Shown here piece after piece: positions 24,458 through 30,572 of a stretch of DNA of 30,572 nucleotides. The stretch covers positions 1-30,572 of IMG/VR virus record IMGVR_UViG_3300045970_000298, one strand, 5' to 3'. The notes under the pieces were generated by a model that made no database searches, was not told the origin of the DNA, and worked only from the letters and a program-made list of their open reading frames with translations. The DNA is from a virus. The position numbers and the translations under genes were made by a program. Within the stretch, counting starts at the first letter, position 1; every line of letters starts with the position of its first letter.

Positions 24458-24874
24458 ATGAGCGCGCTGTCTCTCAACGTTACGGTCCGCAACAGCCGCG
24501 CCCAGCAAATTTTCAACGCGCTGGACGCCAACACCAACCCGGGCGTCTGGCAGTTTTACACCGCACCACGCCCCACCCTACCGGGCGACGCCGTCACCAC
24601 GCAGACTTTGCTCGGCACCTGCACGCTGTCCAAACCCAGCGGCACCGTCAGCGCCGGCGTGGCCACCTTCGCCAGCATCACCGACGACGCCCTGGCCGAT
24701 GCCGATGGTTATGTGGCCTGGGTGCGCATGCTCGATGGTGCGGGAGGATGGGTGGCGGACTGTGATGTCACCCTCACCAGCGGGGCCGGACCCATCAAGC
24801 TGCCCTCCTTGCGCATCTACCAGGGCGGCACCATCCACGTCGCCACTGCCGTACTCACCGAGGGCAATGCCTGA
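24458..24874 (+). CDS. small tail protein upstream of hub
   Basis: 138 residues. 'RNSRAQQIFNALDANTNPG' followed by 'FYTAPRP' and 'TLLGTCTLSKPSG' is a pattern seen in small structural proteins of siphophages just before the hub gene. The rest is beta-rich, with a conserved-looking end (SLRIYQGGTIHVATAVLTEG). The TGA overlaps the hub ATG (TGATGG), so the two are coupled. No enzymatic motif is present. Confidence 0.6.
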   Translation: MSALSLNVTVRNSRAQQIFNALDANTNPGVWQFYTAPRPTLPGDAVTTQTLLGTCTLSKPSGTVSAGVATFASITDDALADADGYVAWVRMLDGAGGWVADCDVTLTSGAGPIKLPSLRIYQGGTIHVATAVLTEGNA

Positions 24875-26751
24875 TGGCTGCCTACCAGGCGCCGCCGTTT
24901 GATCAGGTCAACCTGTTTCTGGCCGACGCGCCGCCGCTGGATGCGGAGCTCAATCTCGACATCGCCCAATACGGCCACAGCAACGCCAGCTTGGTGGTTA
25001 CCCTGGAGGGCGTCACCCTTCAGGCCCTGGGCCGCTGGAACTTCATTCATTCTGCAGATTTCGCCGCCAGCCTGGACGATGTGGGCTTGGCTGCCTCGGG
25101 CGCATTCGACATCAATGTCTGGCGCGGCGTGCTGGGCAAAGTGGACGGAGCCTGGCAAATGGCCGACACCCACGCGCCGCAAAATCGCGGGCCGTGGGCA
25201 GACTCCACCCATGTGCGGGAGGAGGATCGCATCGGCATTACTTCTGCCGATGGCCTGGGAACGCGTGCCTATTTGAGCTGGGCCGATGACCTGCCCTTGC
25301 GCAATGCCTCGCACATCGCCCACACCGAAGCGGATCGGCTACAGACTGCACGCGGATCTGCTTTTATGGGGCTATATCCCCATCGGCTGGATCAGTATCA
25401 GGTGTATACCGAGGCGGATCACCGCAAGACGGCCAGCGGATCGGTGTGGATGTACCTTTATCCGCATCGAGCAGGCGATGCTTTAGGTTGGATGGATGCC
25501 GATCTTAAATCACTCACATCTGAGTCATTATGGCGGCGCGAGGCCCTGGGGCATCTCATCGGCCGCGTGTTCCCCTGGCAAATGGGCCGCCCCCCCTTGC
25601 CGGGCTCCAGCACCGTCATCGATCCCGTTCCGCCCACCGTCACGCCGCCCTATCTGCCGCCCGATCACGCCGACGTTATCCTGCGATTTGCGGCACTGCT
25701 GCCGGTCAACACCACGCTGATCCTCGGCGGTTTGCCGGTTCCCATCCTTCCCTCCCTACGGGTTTACATCGTGGCCAACTCCATCGCCCTGGTCCGCCTT
25801 GCGGACAATGTCACCATCCTCTGCAACCGCATCAACCTCAGCACCGATTTCAAATCCTGGTGCTGGTCCTTCGATGCGGACGTGCCCTATTCCGAGCTCA
25901 GCAAATTCAACTTGCTCAATGGTCCGGTGGAGCTGCAACTCACCCTCAACGGGTTGACCTGGAAACTCATGGCCGAGCAAATGCGCGACACCCGCAAGTT
26001 CGGCGGAAACTCCCTATCCATTTCTGGGCGCTCCCTGTCCGCCTACCTGGCCGCGCCCTATGCGCCCGTGCAAAGCACCGCCAACACCGTCGCCCGCAAC
26101 GCCGCGCAGCTGGCCGACGACGCCCTGGCCAACACCGGCTGGACCATGGACTGGGCCGCGCAGGACTGGCTGGTCACCGCCGGGGCCTACAGCATCGAGC
26201 GGCTGACGCCCATCGAAATCATCAACCGCCTGGCCGAAGCCGCCGGGGCCTATGCGCAAAGCGACGACAGTGCCAAGACCATCCACGTCCAACCCGTCTA
26301 CCCGCTGCTGCCCTGGGTGTGGGACTCGTCCACGCCCAACATCATCCTGTCCGAGTCGGCGATCCGCTCCATCGGCAGCGAGTGGAAAGAAAAGCCCGGC
26401 TACAACGTCGTCAACGTCACCGGCCAGCAGCAAGGCGTCAGCGTCAATGCCGTGATCAACGGCACCGCCGGCGACGTGGCCGCGCCGCAAATCGTCGACG
26501 CCCTGTGCACCCATCCCGACATGGGCCGCGCCAGGGCCATGGCCGTGCTGGGCGACACCGGCAAACAATCCACCATCACCCTCGATCTACCGGTGTACGA
26601 CACCACCGGCGTGATCCATCCCGGCAAACTGTTGCGCATCGACGGCAGTAGTTCCTGGTTCGGCCTGACCCGTGCCGTGCGCGTCTCCGCCGACTGGTCC
26701 GACGGCCTGCGCATAAACCAAAGCATCGAACTGGAGCGCCACCATGCCTAA
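24874..26751 (+). CDS. tail hub protein (gp27/gpP-like)
   Basis: 625 residues. From about 270 to the end the protein resembles baseplate/tail hub proteins (CNRINLSTDFKSWCWSFD, 'TPIEIINRLAEAAGAYAQ', 'EKPGYNVVNVTGQQQG'). In gp27-type hubs this region forms a trimeric ring at the tail tip. The N-terminal 230 residues are an additional region with a tandem repeat of about 28 residues (152-179 and 180-207), each with EAD, GS and LYPHR, followed by a partial third unit. A Pro-rich linker (SSTVIDPVPPTVTPPYLPP) separates the halves. The last bases overlap the following small gene by eight. Confidence 0.75.
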   Translation: MAAYQAPPFDQVNLFLADAPPLDAELNLDIAQYGHSNASLVVTLEGVTLQALGRWNFIHSADFAASLDDVGLAASGAFDINVWRGVLGKVDGAWQMADTHAPQNRGPWADSTHVREEDRIGITSADGLGTRAYLSWADDLPLRNASHIAHTEADRLQTARGSAFMGLYPHRLDQYQVYTEADHRKTASGSVWMYLYPHRAGDALGWMDADLKSLTSESLWRREALGHLIGRVFPWQMGRPPLPGSSTVIDPVPPTVTPPYLPPDHADVILRFAALLPVNTTLILGGLPVPILPSLRVYIVANSIALVRLADNVTILCNRINLSTDFKSWCWSFDADVPYSELSKFNLLNGPVELQLTLNGLTWKLMAEQMRDTRKFGGNSLSISGRSLSAYLAAPYAPVQSTANTVARNAAQLADDALANTGWTMDWAAQDWLVTAGAYSIERLTPIEIINRLAEAAGAYAQSDDSAKTIHVQPVYPLLPWVWDSSTPNIILSESAIRSIGSEWKEKPGYNVVNVTGQQQGVSVNAVINGTAGDVAAPQIVDALCTHPDMGRARAMAVLGDTGKQSTITLDLPVYDTTGVIHPGKLLRIDGSSSWFGLTRAVRVSADWSDGLRINQSIELERHHA

Positions 26752-26968
26752 CCCCTGGGCCGAGTTCCGGCAGCTCTTTCCCAACGCACCCAACCTCATC
26801 GGCACCGTCCTCGAGACCCACAGCGACGGCACCGTCACAGTCCACTTTCCCGACGGCGGCACGCAGCGCGTGCTGGGCACCAACTCCGTAGGCGTCACCG
26901 TGCTCGTGCGAGAGGGCATCGTGCTCAGCGAATCGCCGAGCTTGCCCACCTACACACTCTACATCTGA
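26744..26968 (+). CDS. small OB-like tail tip protein
   Basis: 74 residues. It reads as a short beta-barrel: 'NLIGTVLETHSDGTVTVHFPDGG' (about 17-39, in part) and 'VGVTVLVREGIVLSE'. The pattern, a strand followed by a DGT turn and further strands, resembles the OB-fold part of gpV-type baseplate spike proteins, which sit under the hub. It overlaps the hub gene by eight bases, supporting a shared role. Without a C-terminal spike domain it may be only an adaptor. Confidence 0.6.
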   Translation: MPNPWAEFRQLFPNAPNLIGTVLETHSDGTVTVHFPDGGTQRVLGTNSVGVTVLVREGIVLSESPSLPTYTLYI

Positions 26969-26975
26969 GGGTTTT

Positions 26976-27194
26976 ATGCAAATCGCAAAACTGGAAACCG
27001 CAGCCGAGCACTTCGCCCAGTCCGGGCTATCTTTGCTGAAAGGATTAATCCACATCGTCAGCGCCCTGGCGCCCGTGGCGGAAGTCGTTGGAGCAGCAGT
27101 AGGACAGCCCGAAGTCGCGGCGGCCGCCAAGCTGGCGGAAGCTACAGCAACGGCAGCGGATGCGGCGTTGGAGAAGGTGACAGCAGGGGGTTAA
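26976..27194 (+). CDS. small helical protein at the end of the tail operon
   Basis: 72 residues, almost entirely helical and Ala-rich (KLETAAEHFAQSGLSLLKGL, then 'AAAAKLAEATATAADAALEK'), with one weakly hydrophobic segment (about 24-42). It has a GAGGG ribosome site directly after the previous stop. It is the last gene of the rightward late operon before the attachment region. It could be an amphipathic membrane-active or lysis accessory protein; I do not recognise a family. Confidence 0.45.
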   Translation: MQIAKLETAAEHFAQSGLSLLKGLIHIVSALAPVAEVVGAAVGQPEVAAAAKLAEATATAADAALEKVTAGG

Positions 27195-27219
27195 TCTGCT
27201 ATTTCTGGATATGGGTAAA

Positions 27220-27245
27220 GAGCGGGGCTGTTGCCGGCCTCGCTC
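27220..27245 (+). terminator. stem-loop after the tail operon
   Basis: GAGCGGGGC (27220-27228) pairs with GCCTCGCTC (27237-27245) over 9 bp with one G-T pair and an 8-base loop. It sits 26 bases after the last late gene. No T-run follows, so it is not a standard intrinsic terminator; it could protect the 3' end of the late transcript or aid Rho-independent pausing. Confidence 0.4.
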
Positions 27246-27250
27246 ACCTG

Positions 27251-27260
27251 GAGTGTGGCA
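27251..27260 (+). repeat. 10-bp direct repeat, left arm
   Basis: GAGTGTGGCA recurs exactly at 27457-27466. The two copies flank the tRNA-Cys core, 47 bases to its left and 100 bases to its right. Paired short direct repeats on both sides of a core are what arm-type integrase sites look like in lambda-like attP regions; binding is inferred. Confidence 0.4.
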
Positions 27261-27307
27261 AGAAATTGCGCCAGCACCATACAGCCCGCATGAATCCTAA
27301 ATTTCGC

Positions 27308-27356
27308 GCGGCCTGCAAAGCCGTCTAAGCCGGTTCGATTCCGACCTCAGCCTCCA
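27308..27356 (+). other. attP: attP core: 3' half of a tRNA-Cys gene
   Basis: The 49 bases correspond to tRNA positions 27-76 without variable-length surprises. They give an anticodon stem GCGGC/GCCGT around the loop CTGCAAA (anticodon GCA, Cys), a variable loop, a T-arm with loop TTCGATT, and the acceptor strand CTCAGCC, discriminator T and CCA. The T-stem has one C-A mismatch. The acceptor 5' strand and D-arm are missing upstream, so this is not a working tRNA. It is the usual target segment for tyrosine integrases that restore the 3' end of a tRNA on insertion. Confidence 0.85.
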
Positions 27357-27408
27357 TTCAAATCCTTAATCCAAAAAGAATTAGCCAGTAATATGGCCAT
27401 TTCTGCAT

Positions 27409-27438
27409 TTGCCAAAACCATCCTAAAACCGGTATAAA
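27409..27438 (+). promoter_or_regulatory. candidate integrase promoter
   Basis: TTGCCA (27409-27414) and TATAAA (27433-27438) are separated by 18 bases and resemble sigma-70 -35 and -10 boxes. Transcription would start near 27445, ahead of the palindrome at 27461 and the integrase ATG at 27500. It lies in the AT-rich part of the region. Confidence 0.5.
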
Positions 27439-27456
27439 ACGGCCTAATTTCGCCCC

Positions 27457-27475
27457 GAGTGTGGCACGGTGCCAC
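27457..27475 (+). promoter_or_regulatory. palindrome overlapping right direct repeat
   Basis: GTGGCAC G GTGCCAC (27461-27475) is a perfect 7-bp dyad with one central base. It overlaps the second copy of GAGTGTGGCA (27457-27466). It lies just after the predicted transcription start and 24 bases before the integrase ATG, so it could be an operator for the integrase or a repressor, or a leader hairpin. Confidence 0.45.
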
Positions 27476-27499
27476 GCGGGATTGCTAAAAAGGCCGTCT

Positions 27500-28552
27500 A
27501 TGTCCACCGTCCGAAAACGCCCCAACGGAACCTACCAGGTCACGATCCGGCGCAATATCCTGCCTAAGCCCCATTACGCCACCTTTGATACAGAGGCGGA
27601 AGCGACTCGGTATGCGCAGCGTATGGAGACTTTATTGAATCGCGGCGTGGTGCCGGATGCGTTGCGAGCGGAGCCTAAGCGGGAGGTGGTGATTGGGGAT
27701 TGGGTGGATCGGTATTTGTCCCAGGTGCATGTATCTGCCCATGATCGGGATGTGTTGACGCGGCTGGATCTGCAGTCTCTACGTGGCGTTGAGGTGCATT
27801 TGCTGGATGTGCATCGGGTGATGCAGTGGGTGACGGCGATGAAGACCGCCGGCCTGGCGCCGGGGACGATTCGGAAAAAGGTGGGCGCGATGGCGCGGGT
27901 GTTTGATTGGTGCGTGATTGCGGAGTTGGCGGATCTGAATCCTTTTCGCCTGATCCCGAAGCGCTATTCCATCTACACGCCTTCCGATGGTGAGGCGGTG
28001 CGGGATGTGGAGCGGGATCGGCGGCTGCATCCGGGCGAAGAGGATGCCTTGCGGGCGGCCATGGCGGGGATGTTGTCGGTGGATCGGGATGCCTGGGTGC
28101 TGTTGTTTACCCTGGCCATCGAGACGGCGATGCGTCTGCGGGAGATGTACACGCTCCGGTGGGAGCAGGTGGACGTGGATCGGCGCACGATCTTTCTGGA
28201 CAAGACCAAAAACGGCGATAAGCGCCAGGTGCCGCTGTCCAGCGTTGCCCTTGCCTGTCTGGGCGGCATTCCTGCGCGCAGCGGGTTGTTGTTCCCCTGG
28301 TGGGATGGGAATGATCGAAGCCTGAAAAAAACCACCGCGAGGTTATCCTCGAAATGGTCGCGGATTGCGCGGGATGCGGGCTGTGAGGATCTGAACTTTC
28401 ACGACCTTCGGCACGAGGCGACTTGCCGATTGTATGAGCGCACGCGGTTGACGGATGTGCAGATTGCCCGGATCACCGGTCACAAAACGCTGATTATGCT
28501 CAAGCGCTATGCCAGCCTGCGCGGCAGTGATTTAGCTGGGGAGCTCTGGTAG
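27500..28552 (+). CDS. int: tyrosine integrase
   Basis: 350 residues. The N-terminal part (1-60) is a basic arm-binding domain (STVRKRPNGTYQVTIRR). About 62-155 is the core-binding domain, and 175-350 the catalytic domain. Catalytic residues visible are Arg212 (AMRLRE), Lys237 (TKNGDK), His301 and Arg304 (HDLRHE), His328 (TGHKT) and Tyr337 (LKRYAS). The enzyme would recombine attP with the host tRNA-Cys gene. ATG 27500 has AAAAAGG seven bases upstream; an in-frame earlier start at 27461 lies in the palindrome and is rejected. It overlaps the opposite-strand excisionase-like gene by 21 bases at the 3' ends. The G-rich codon use differs from the C-rich late genes. Confidence 0.95.
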   Translation: MSTVRKRPNGTYQVTIRRNILPKPHYATFDTEAEATRYAQRMETLLNRGVVPDALRAEPKREVVIGDWVDRYLSQVHVSAHDRDVLTRLDLQSLRGVEVHLLDVHRVMQWVTAMKTAGLAPGTIRKKVGAMARVFDWCVIAELADLNPFRLIPKRYSIYTPSDGEAVRDVERDRRLHPGEEDALRAAMAGMLSVDRDAWVLLFTLAIETAMRLREMYTLRWEQVDVDRRTIFLDKTKNGDKRQVPLSSVALACLGGIPARSGLLFPWWDGNDRSLKKTTARLSSKWSRIARDAGCEDLNFHDLRHEATCRLYERTRLTDVQIARITGHKTLIMLKRYASLRGSDLAGELW

Positions 28553-28828
28553 CTCCACAGCGCCACGCCTGCGCTTTGGCGCAGGTTTATGGATGGTGGT
28601 TTCTGCCTTTCTGCGCGCCTGCTCTCGTTTGGCCCTGGCGCGGAAATAGGCGATCAGATCCTCGCGCAGGAATACCCATTTCGCCGGTCTGCCCGCCTTC
28701 CCAACTCCGGACTCATCGCCCAGGCAGACCGCCGGGATTTCTCCGCTGGCGGCCAGGCTAATCACTTCCGATGTCTGCATGCGCAGTAGTTCTGCGGCTT
28801 CTTGTTGGGTTAGGGTTTCCATAACCAT
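28532..28828 (-). CDS. excisionase-like HTH protein
   Basis: 98 residues. The first 60 contain a MerR/Xis-type winged HTH (TQQEAAELLRMQTSEVISLAA ... WVFLREDLIAYFR, in parts), the pattern 'helix - AAELL - turn - V..L...G.IPA' typical of helix-turn-helix excisionases. The tail is basic (RAKREQARRKAE ... KRRRG), which suits DNA binding. It is the last gene of the leftward operon and meets the integrase tail to tail. A recombination directionality role is likely by position; it could also be a repressor. Start at 28828 with GGGA seven bases upstream. Confidence 0.65.
   Translation of the reverse strand: MVMETLTQQEAAELLRMQTSEVISLAASGEIPAVCLGDESGVGKAGRPAKWVFLREDLIAYFRARAKREQARRKAETTIHKPAPKRRRGAVELPELPS
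28568..28590 (+). terminator. hairpin after integrase gene
   Basis: CCTGCGC (28568-28574) and GCGCAGG (28579-28585) form a perfect 7-bp stem with a 4-base loop (TTTG), followed by TTTAT. It starts 15 bases after the integrase stop and lies within the opposite-strand gene. The T-run is short, so termination would be partial. Confidence 0.5.
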
Positions 28829-28860
28829 TAATTAATCCCAGATATCCAAAATATTAAAGG
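28825..28860 (-). repeat. junction repeat, copy 1
   Basis: A near-repeat of 29184-29222. On the + strand both carry CCATTAATTAATC, CAGATATCC and ATTAAAGG with small length differences (2 and 1 bases). On the coding strand it spans the end of one gene (F-N-x-x-D-I-W), its TAA and the start of the next gene. Confidence 0.7.
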
Positions 28861-28891
28861 TGGAGTTGCATTGGGTTTCAAATTCTTTCAT
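28832..28891 (-). CDS. 19-residue mini-gene resembling the ends of 29191-29361
   Basis: The frame encodes MKEFETQCNSTFNILDIWD. It begins in an ATGA overlap with the stop of the 99-residue gene and ends right before the TTAATTAATG that starts the excisionase-like gene. The 56-residue gene at 29191-29361 likewise begins MKE in an ATGA overlap and ends FNVWDIWGD before TTAATTAATG. The mini-gene therefore looks like a duplicated copy with its middle removed. It is either a translated tiny peptide, a coupling device that brings ribosomes to the next start, or a remnant. Confidence 0.45.
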   Translation of the reverse strand: MKEFETQCNSTFNILDIWD

Positions 28892-29187
28892 TGCTGCGTT
28901 CCATCCGGGCTACATTCTGGGTTCTCCTTGCTAGGTATAAGGTATAACTTTTCTAGTATCTTATTTGCCGTTTTGTGCCACGCCAGTACCACTCCATGTG
29001 CCTGCTCTAACATTTCTTGCAGCGCTCTTATCCGCGCCTCAAGCTCCTCGATTCTCTTATCTCTATGGGCAAACTCCGCAGCAATTCTCCTTTTGCTGTT
29101 TAGCTGCTCTGTCGTCATCGCGCTTATGTGCCTGGTGTAGTAAGGCTCAAGTTCCTCGATGTCTCTTTCTGCGTATAGTTTTTCCAT
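28888..29187 (-). CDS. coiled-coil early protein, unknown function
   Basis: 99 residues, highly charged and helical. About 25-65 is a strong coiled coil (KRRIAAEFAHRDKRIEELEA). The last 15 residues are disordered (SKENPECSPDGTQQ). It has GGGGAG eight bases before its ATG. The stop overlaps the next ATG (ATGA). Small coiled-coil genes of this type are usual in the early operons of temperate phages between the integrase and replication genes; the function is unknown. Confidence 0.6.
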   Translation of the reverse strand: MEKLYAERDIEELEPYYTRHISAMTTEQLNSKRRIAAEFAHRDKRIEELEARIRALQEMLEQAHGVVLAWHKTANKILEKLYLIPSKENPECSPDGTQQ

Positions 29188-29222
29188 TAATTAATCTCCC
29201 CAGATATCCCAAACATTAAAGG
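29184..29222 (-). repeat. junction repeat, copy 2
   Basis: Partner of 28825-28860. It holds the C-terminal codons (AFNVWDIWGD) and stop of the 56-residue gene and the ribosome site and start of the 99-residue gene. Confidence 0.7.
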
Positions 29223-29361
29223 CAGGCTTTCCGCAGATACTACAAGTGGCGCTCTGCACTAATCCCATGCCCGTATCGAGTTCTTTGAGTGGTCCCTTAA
29301 TATCGCATTCATGGGGATCAACGGGAGGTTGCGGCGACTGATTGTGTATGTATTCTTTCAT
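29191..29361 (-). CDS. small protein with CxxC, unknown function
   Basis: 56 residues from ATG 29361, which overlaps the upstream stop (ATGA); a start four codons earlier is possible. Cysteines at about 19 and a CSIC pair near 40-43, with a histidine at about 17, suggest a small zinc knuckle (HEC ... CSIC). The C-terminus (AFNVWDIWGD) is repeated in the mini-gene at 28832-28891. It belongs to the leftward early operon. I do not recognise the family. Confidence 0.6.
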   Translation of the reverse strand: MKEYIHNQSPQPPVDPHECDIKGPLKELDTGMGLVQSATCSICGKPAFNVWDIWGD

Positions 29362-29549
29362 CTCTTCACCCACTCCGGCTTTTTCAATAATGGAGCCCAG
29401 GCTAAATACTGCCCCTCGTCATACCAAGTACCGACCACGGTAATCCCTCCGGAGGTATACAGAAATAACCTTTCTCCTTTCGGCGGTGGCTCAATGGCGG
29501 GGTTGTGCCATTGGGTGGTATGGACGGGTTCCGGTTGGTCGGTGTGCAT
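29358..29549 (-). CDS. DUF551-like small protein
   Basis: 63 residues. 'TQWHNPAIEPPPKGERLFLYTSGGITVVGTWYDEG' (in part) and the end 'LAWAPLLKKPEW' are the core of DUF551 proteins: a short beta-rich domain with a WAPL.KP end that is frequent in early regions of proteobacterial phages. The function is not known. The stop overlaps the next ATG by four bases, and eight bases separate it from the preceding gene. Confidence 0.7.
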   Translation of the reverse strand: MHTDQPEPVHTTQWHNPAIEPPPKGERLFLYTSGGITVVGTWYDEGQYLAWAPLLKKPEWVKR

Positions 29550-29557
29550 GGCGATCT

Positions 29558-29791
29558 TTAGTTTCTGGACAAACGCTTGGGCTCATCCGCCATGCTCGGC
29601 ATAAATCCGCTGCCGTGCGATTGGCCGGTGGCCTTGATGTAATCCACCTCGGCTTTGGCGCTGTTGACCAGTACCTGGGCGACGTCGGCGATGGCCCTGG
29701 CGCGGTCGATGTCCATGGGTTTTTCTTCGTCTTGCAGGGCTTCCAGGGTGGCAAACAAATGGTTTCTTAAATCTTCAATCTTATTTTTCAT
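29558..29791 (-). CDS. conserved small phage protein next to HNH gene
   Basis: 77 residues, mostly helical: 'KNKIEDLRNHLFATLEALQD' then 'RARAIADVAQVLVNSAKAEVDYIKATG' (in parts). I recognise this pattern from many temperate phages and prophages, where it lies near an HNH or replication gene. No catalytic motif is visible. It overlaps the end of the HNH gene by 11 bases, so they are coupled. The function is unknown. Confidence 0.7.
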   Translation of the reverse strand: MKNKIEDLRNHLFATLEALQDEEKPMDIDRARAIADVAQVLVNSAKAEVDYIKATGQSHGSGFMPSMADEPKRLSRN

Positions 29792-30428
29792 CTCGGCTCT
29801 CGATTTTGCGTTTGAGTTTGGCGACGGTGCGGATGCAGTCTTTGAGTTCTTTTGGGTATCTGTGAATGGTATTTCGGCGCATCAATTCTTTGCGGTCGAT
29901 GGCTTCCAGGTTTTCAATCGTGCAATTCTTTTTATTGCCGTCCTTGAATACGACGACATGGCCGTTGGGTAATGGTCCGTGATGCTCGATCCAGAGTAAT
30001 ACATGGACTCCCATATAATCCTTTCGGGTGATTCCGGTTTCTGCGACTTTGCGTTCCGTATACCCTTCTTTGGTGACTCTCTCAAAACCCAGGGGTTGCC
30101 GGTTGTGTGCAACGGTGCCGGGCTTGAATTGGGTCTGTATGGCGCGCTCGTTGCTGACGATGACGGTTTTGCCTTTGTTCCATGAGGCGTGCCCGGGTTG
30201 AAATCGATGGCCGTTGTCTTGGCAATCCCGGGTTTTGCGGCCAGAGGCTGGGCTATTCATAAATTCATCGGATTTGCGCAGGCCGAGTTGGATGGCTTTT
30301 TGGTATATGCCAGTCAGCCCGCGATCCAGTTCGTCGGCGATGGTTTGGGTTTTGGTGTCTGGATAAAGTTGGCGCAAGCGCTCCAACTCCCTTAAGCTCC
30401 AGTGGCGTTTTTTACGCTTCGTCGTCAT
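29781..30428 (-). CDS. HNH endonuclease (HNH_3-type)
   Basis: 215 residues from ATG 30428. Residues 1-55 are a basic helical segment with a helix-turn-helix-like part (WSLRELERLRQLYP ... TIADELDRGLTGIYQKAIQLGL), likely DNA binding. The nuclease motif lies at 140-186 (VHVLLWIEHHGPLP ... FKDGNKKNCTIENLEAI, then ELMRRN). The second His of the classic H-DGN motif is Phe161, as in several phage HNH proteins, so activity is not assured. It may be a free-standing homing nuclease or have a role in early DNA metabolism. A longer frame upstream of 30428 overlaps the Lar-like gene and is rejected. Confidence 0.8.
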   Translation of the reverse strand: MTTKRKKRHWSLRELERLRQLYPDTKTQTIADELDRGLTGIYQKAIQLGLRKSDEFMNSPASGRKTRDCQDNGHRFQPGHASWNKGKTVIVSNERAIQTQFKPGTVAHNRQPLGFERVTKEGYTERKVAETGITRKDYMGVHVLLWIEHHGPLPNGHVVVFKDGNKKNCTIENLEAIDRKELMRRNTIHRYPKELKDCIRTVAKLKRKIESRDEK

Positions 30429-30572
30429 CGAATATGTCCGCCGTTTGATGATCGATGGGCATGCGTTGGTTCCATACGTGCAGCGCTTGGTGCTGTCCGG
30501 TGCTGGCGATTTCGTGACTGGCAATAGGTCCAGTGCAGCCGCATTGGTCGCAAAGGACTGCGTATACATTCA
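30412..30572 (-). CDS. Lar-like zinc-binding protein, partial
   Basis: The frame enters from beyond the right edge and ends at TAA 30412-30414, overlapping the HNH start by 17 bases. The visible part has 'VLCDQCGCTGPIASHEIA' and 'ALHVWNQRM', i.e. a CxxCG knuckle followed by GP and a WNxR end. This is the pattern of Lar-family restriction-alleviation proteins, small zinc proteins that dampen host type I restriction. The start lies outside the window. The frame is supported by the motif and by the absence of stops. Confidence 0.65.
   Translation of the reverse strand, partial: NVYAVLCDQCGCTGPIASHEIASTGQHQALHVWNQRMPIDHQTADIFDDDEA

Larger units (their letters stand above)
27195..27499. other. 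attachment and regulatory region without a gene
   Basis: 305 bases between the last tail gene and the integrase. I see no open frame with a ribosome site. It contains a hairpin (27220-27245), a direct repeat (27251-27260 and 27457-27466), the 3' half of a tRNA-Cys gene (27308-27356), an AT-rich stretch (27357-27420), a likely promoter and a palindrome before the integrase. The layout fits an attP with arm sites on both sides. Confidence 0.75.

Noticed and set aside
27308-27356. Functional tRNA-Cys gene
   Set aside because: Acceptor 5' strand and D-arm are absent, and the T-stem has a mismatch; it is the attachment copy of the 3' half.
30429-30569. N-terminal extension of the HNH protein
   Set aside because: The same bases encode the Cys/Trp-patterned end of a Lar-like protein in another frame; the extension lacks family features.

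Overview
This window is the late (virion) half plus the integration end of a temperate, lambda-type siphophage of a high-GC proteobacterium. Nearly every gene is a phage gene, and gene order follows lambda from terminase through head, connector, tail tube, tape measure and tail tip. Host clues are inferential: a GAGCGCAGCGAA-cored palindrome like those scattered in many gammaproteobacterial chromosomes, and an attachment core that is the 3' half of a tRNA-Cys gene.

Layout, left to right on the + strand. 53-2866: terminase small and large subunits, then a small Mor-family activator. 2910-3275: an AT-richer secreted-protein gene that looks like a moron. 3342-5194: head-tail joiner and portal. 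5198-10797: an accessory block of seven genes inserted between portal and prohead protease (tail-fibre-like proteins, a 20-residue-repeat Ala/Ser-rich protein, an SGNH hydrolase and a coiled-coil/membrane protein). 10854-15202: S49 protease with nested scaffold, capsid cement, major capsid, connectors, tail terminator, tail tube. 15203-15479: a palindromic element and a small antisense membrane-protein gene in the place where tail chaperones usually sit. 15478-27194: tape measure, tail tip, a 1187-residue repeat protein, fibre-like proteins and tail hub.

27195-27499 is the only stretch of about 300 bases without a gene. It holds the attachment core (3' half of tRNA-Cys), flanking 10-bp direct repeats, a likely promoter and a palindrome in front of the + strand tyrosine integrase. 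Tail genes, att core and integrase are contiguous, as in the circular or free phage form, so the core is best read as attP. From 28532 to the right edge an early-type leftward operon (excisionase-like, small coiled-coil, DUF551-like, HNH and Lar-like genes) reads toward the integrase.

The most unusual signal is a pair of nearly identical leaders, 7.5 kb apart, directly before the head-tail joiner (3288-3341) and the prohead protease (10800-10853). They align without a gap to the start codon and can each fold as an H-type pseudoknot whose 3' strand covers the ribosome-binding region. No endolysin, replication or repressor genes are visible; they presumably lie outside the window.
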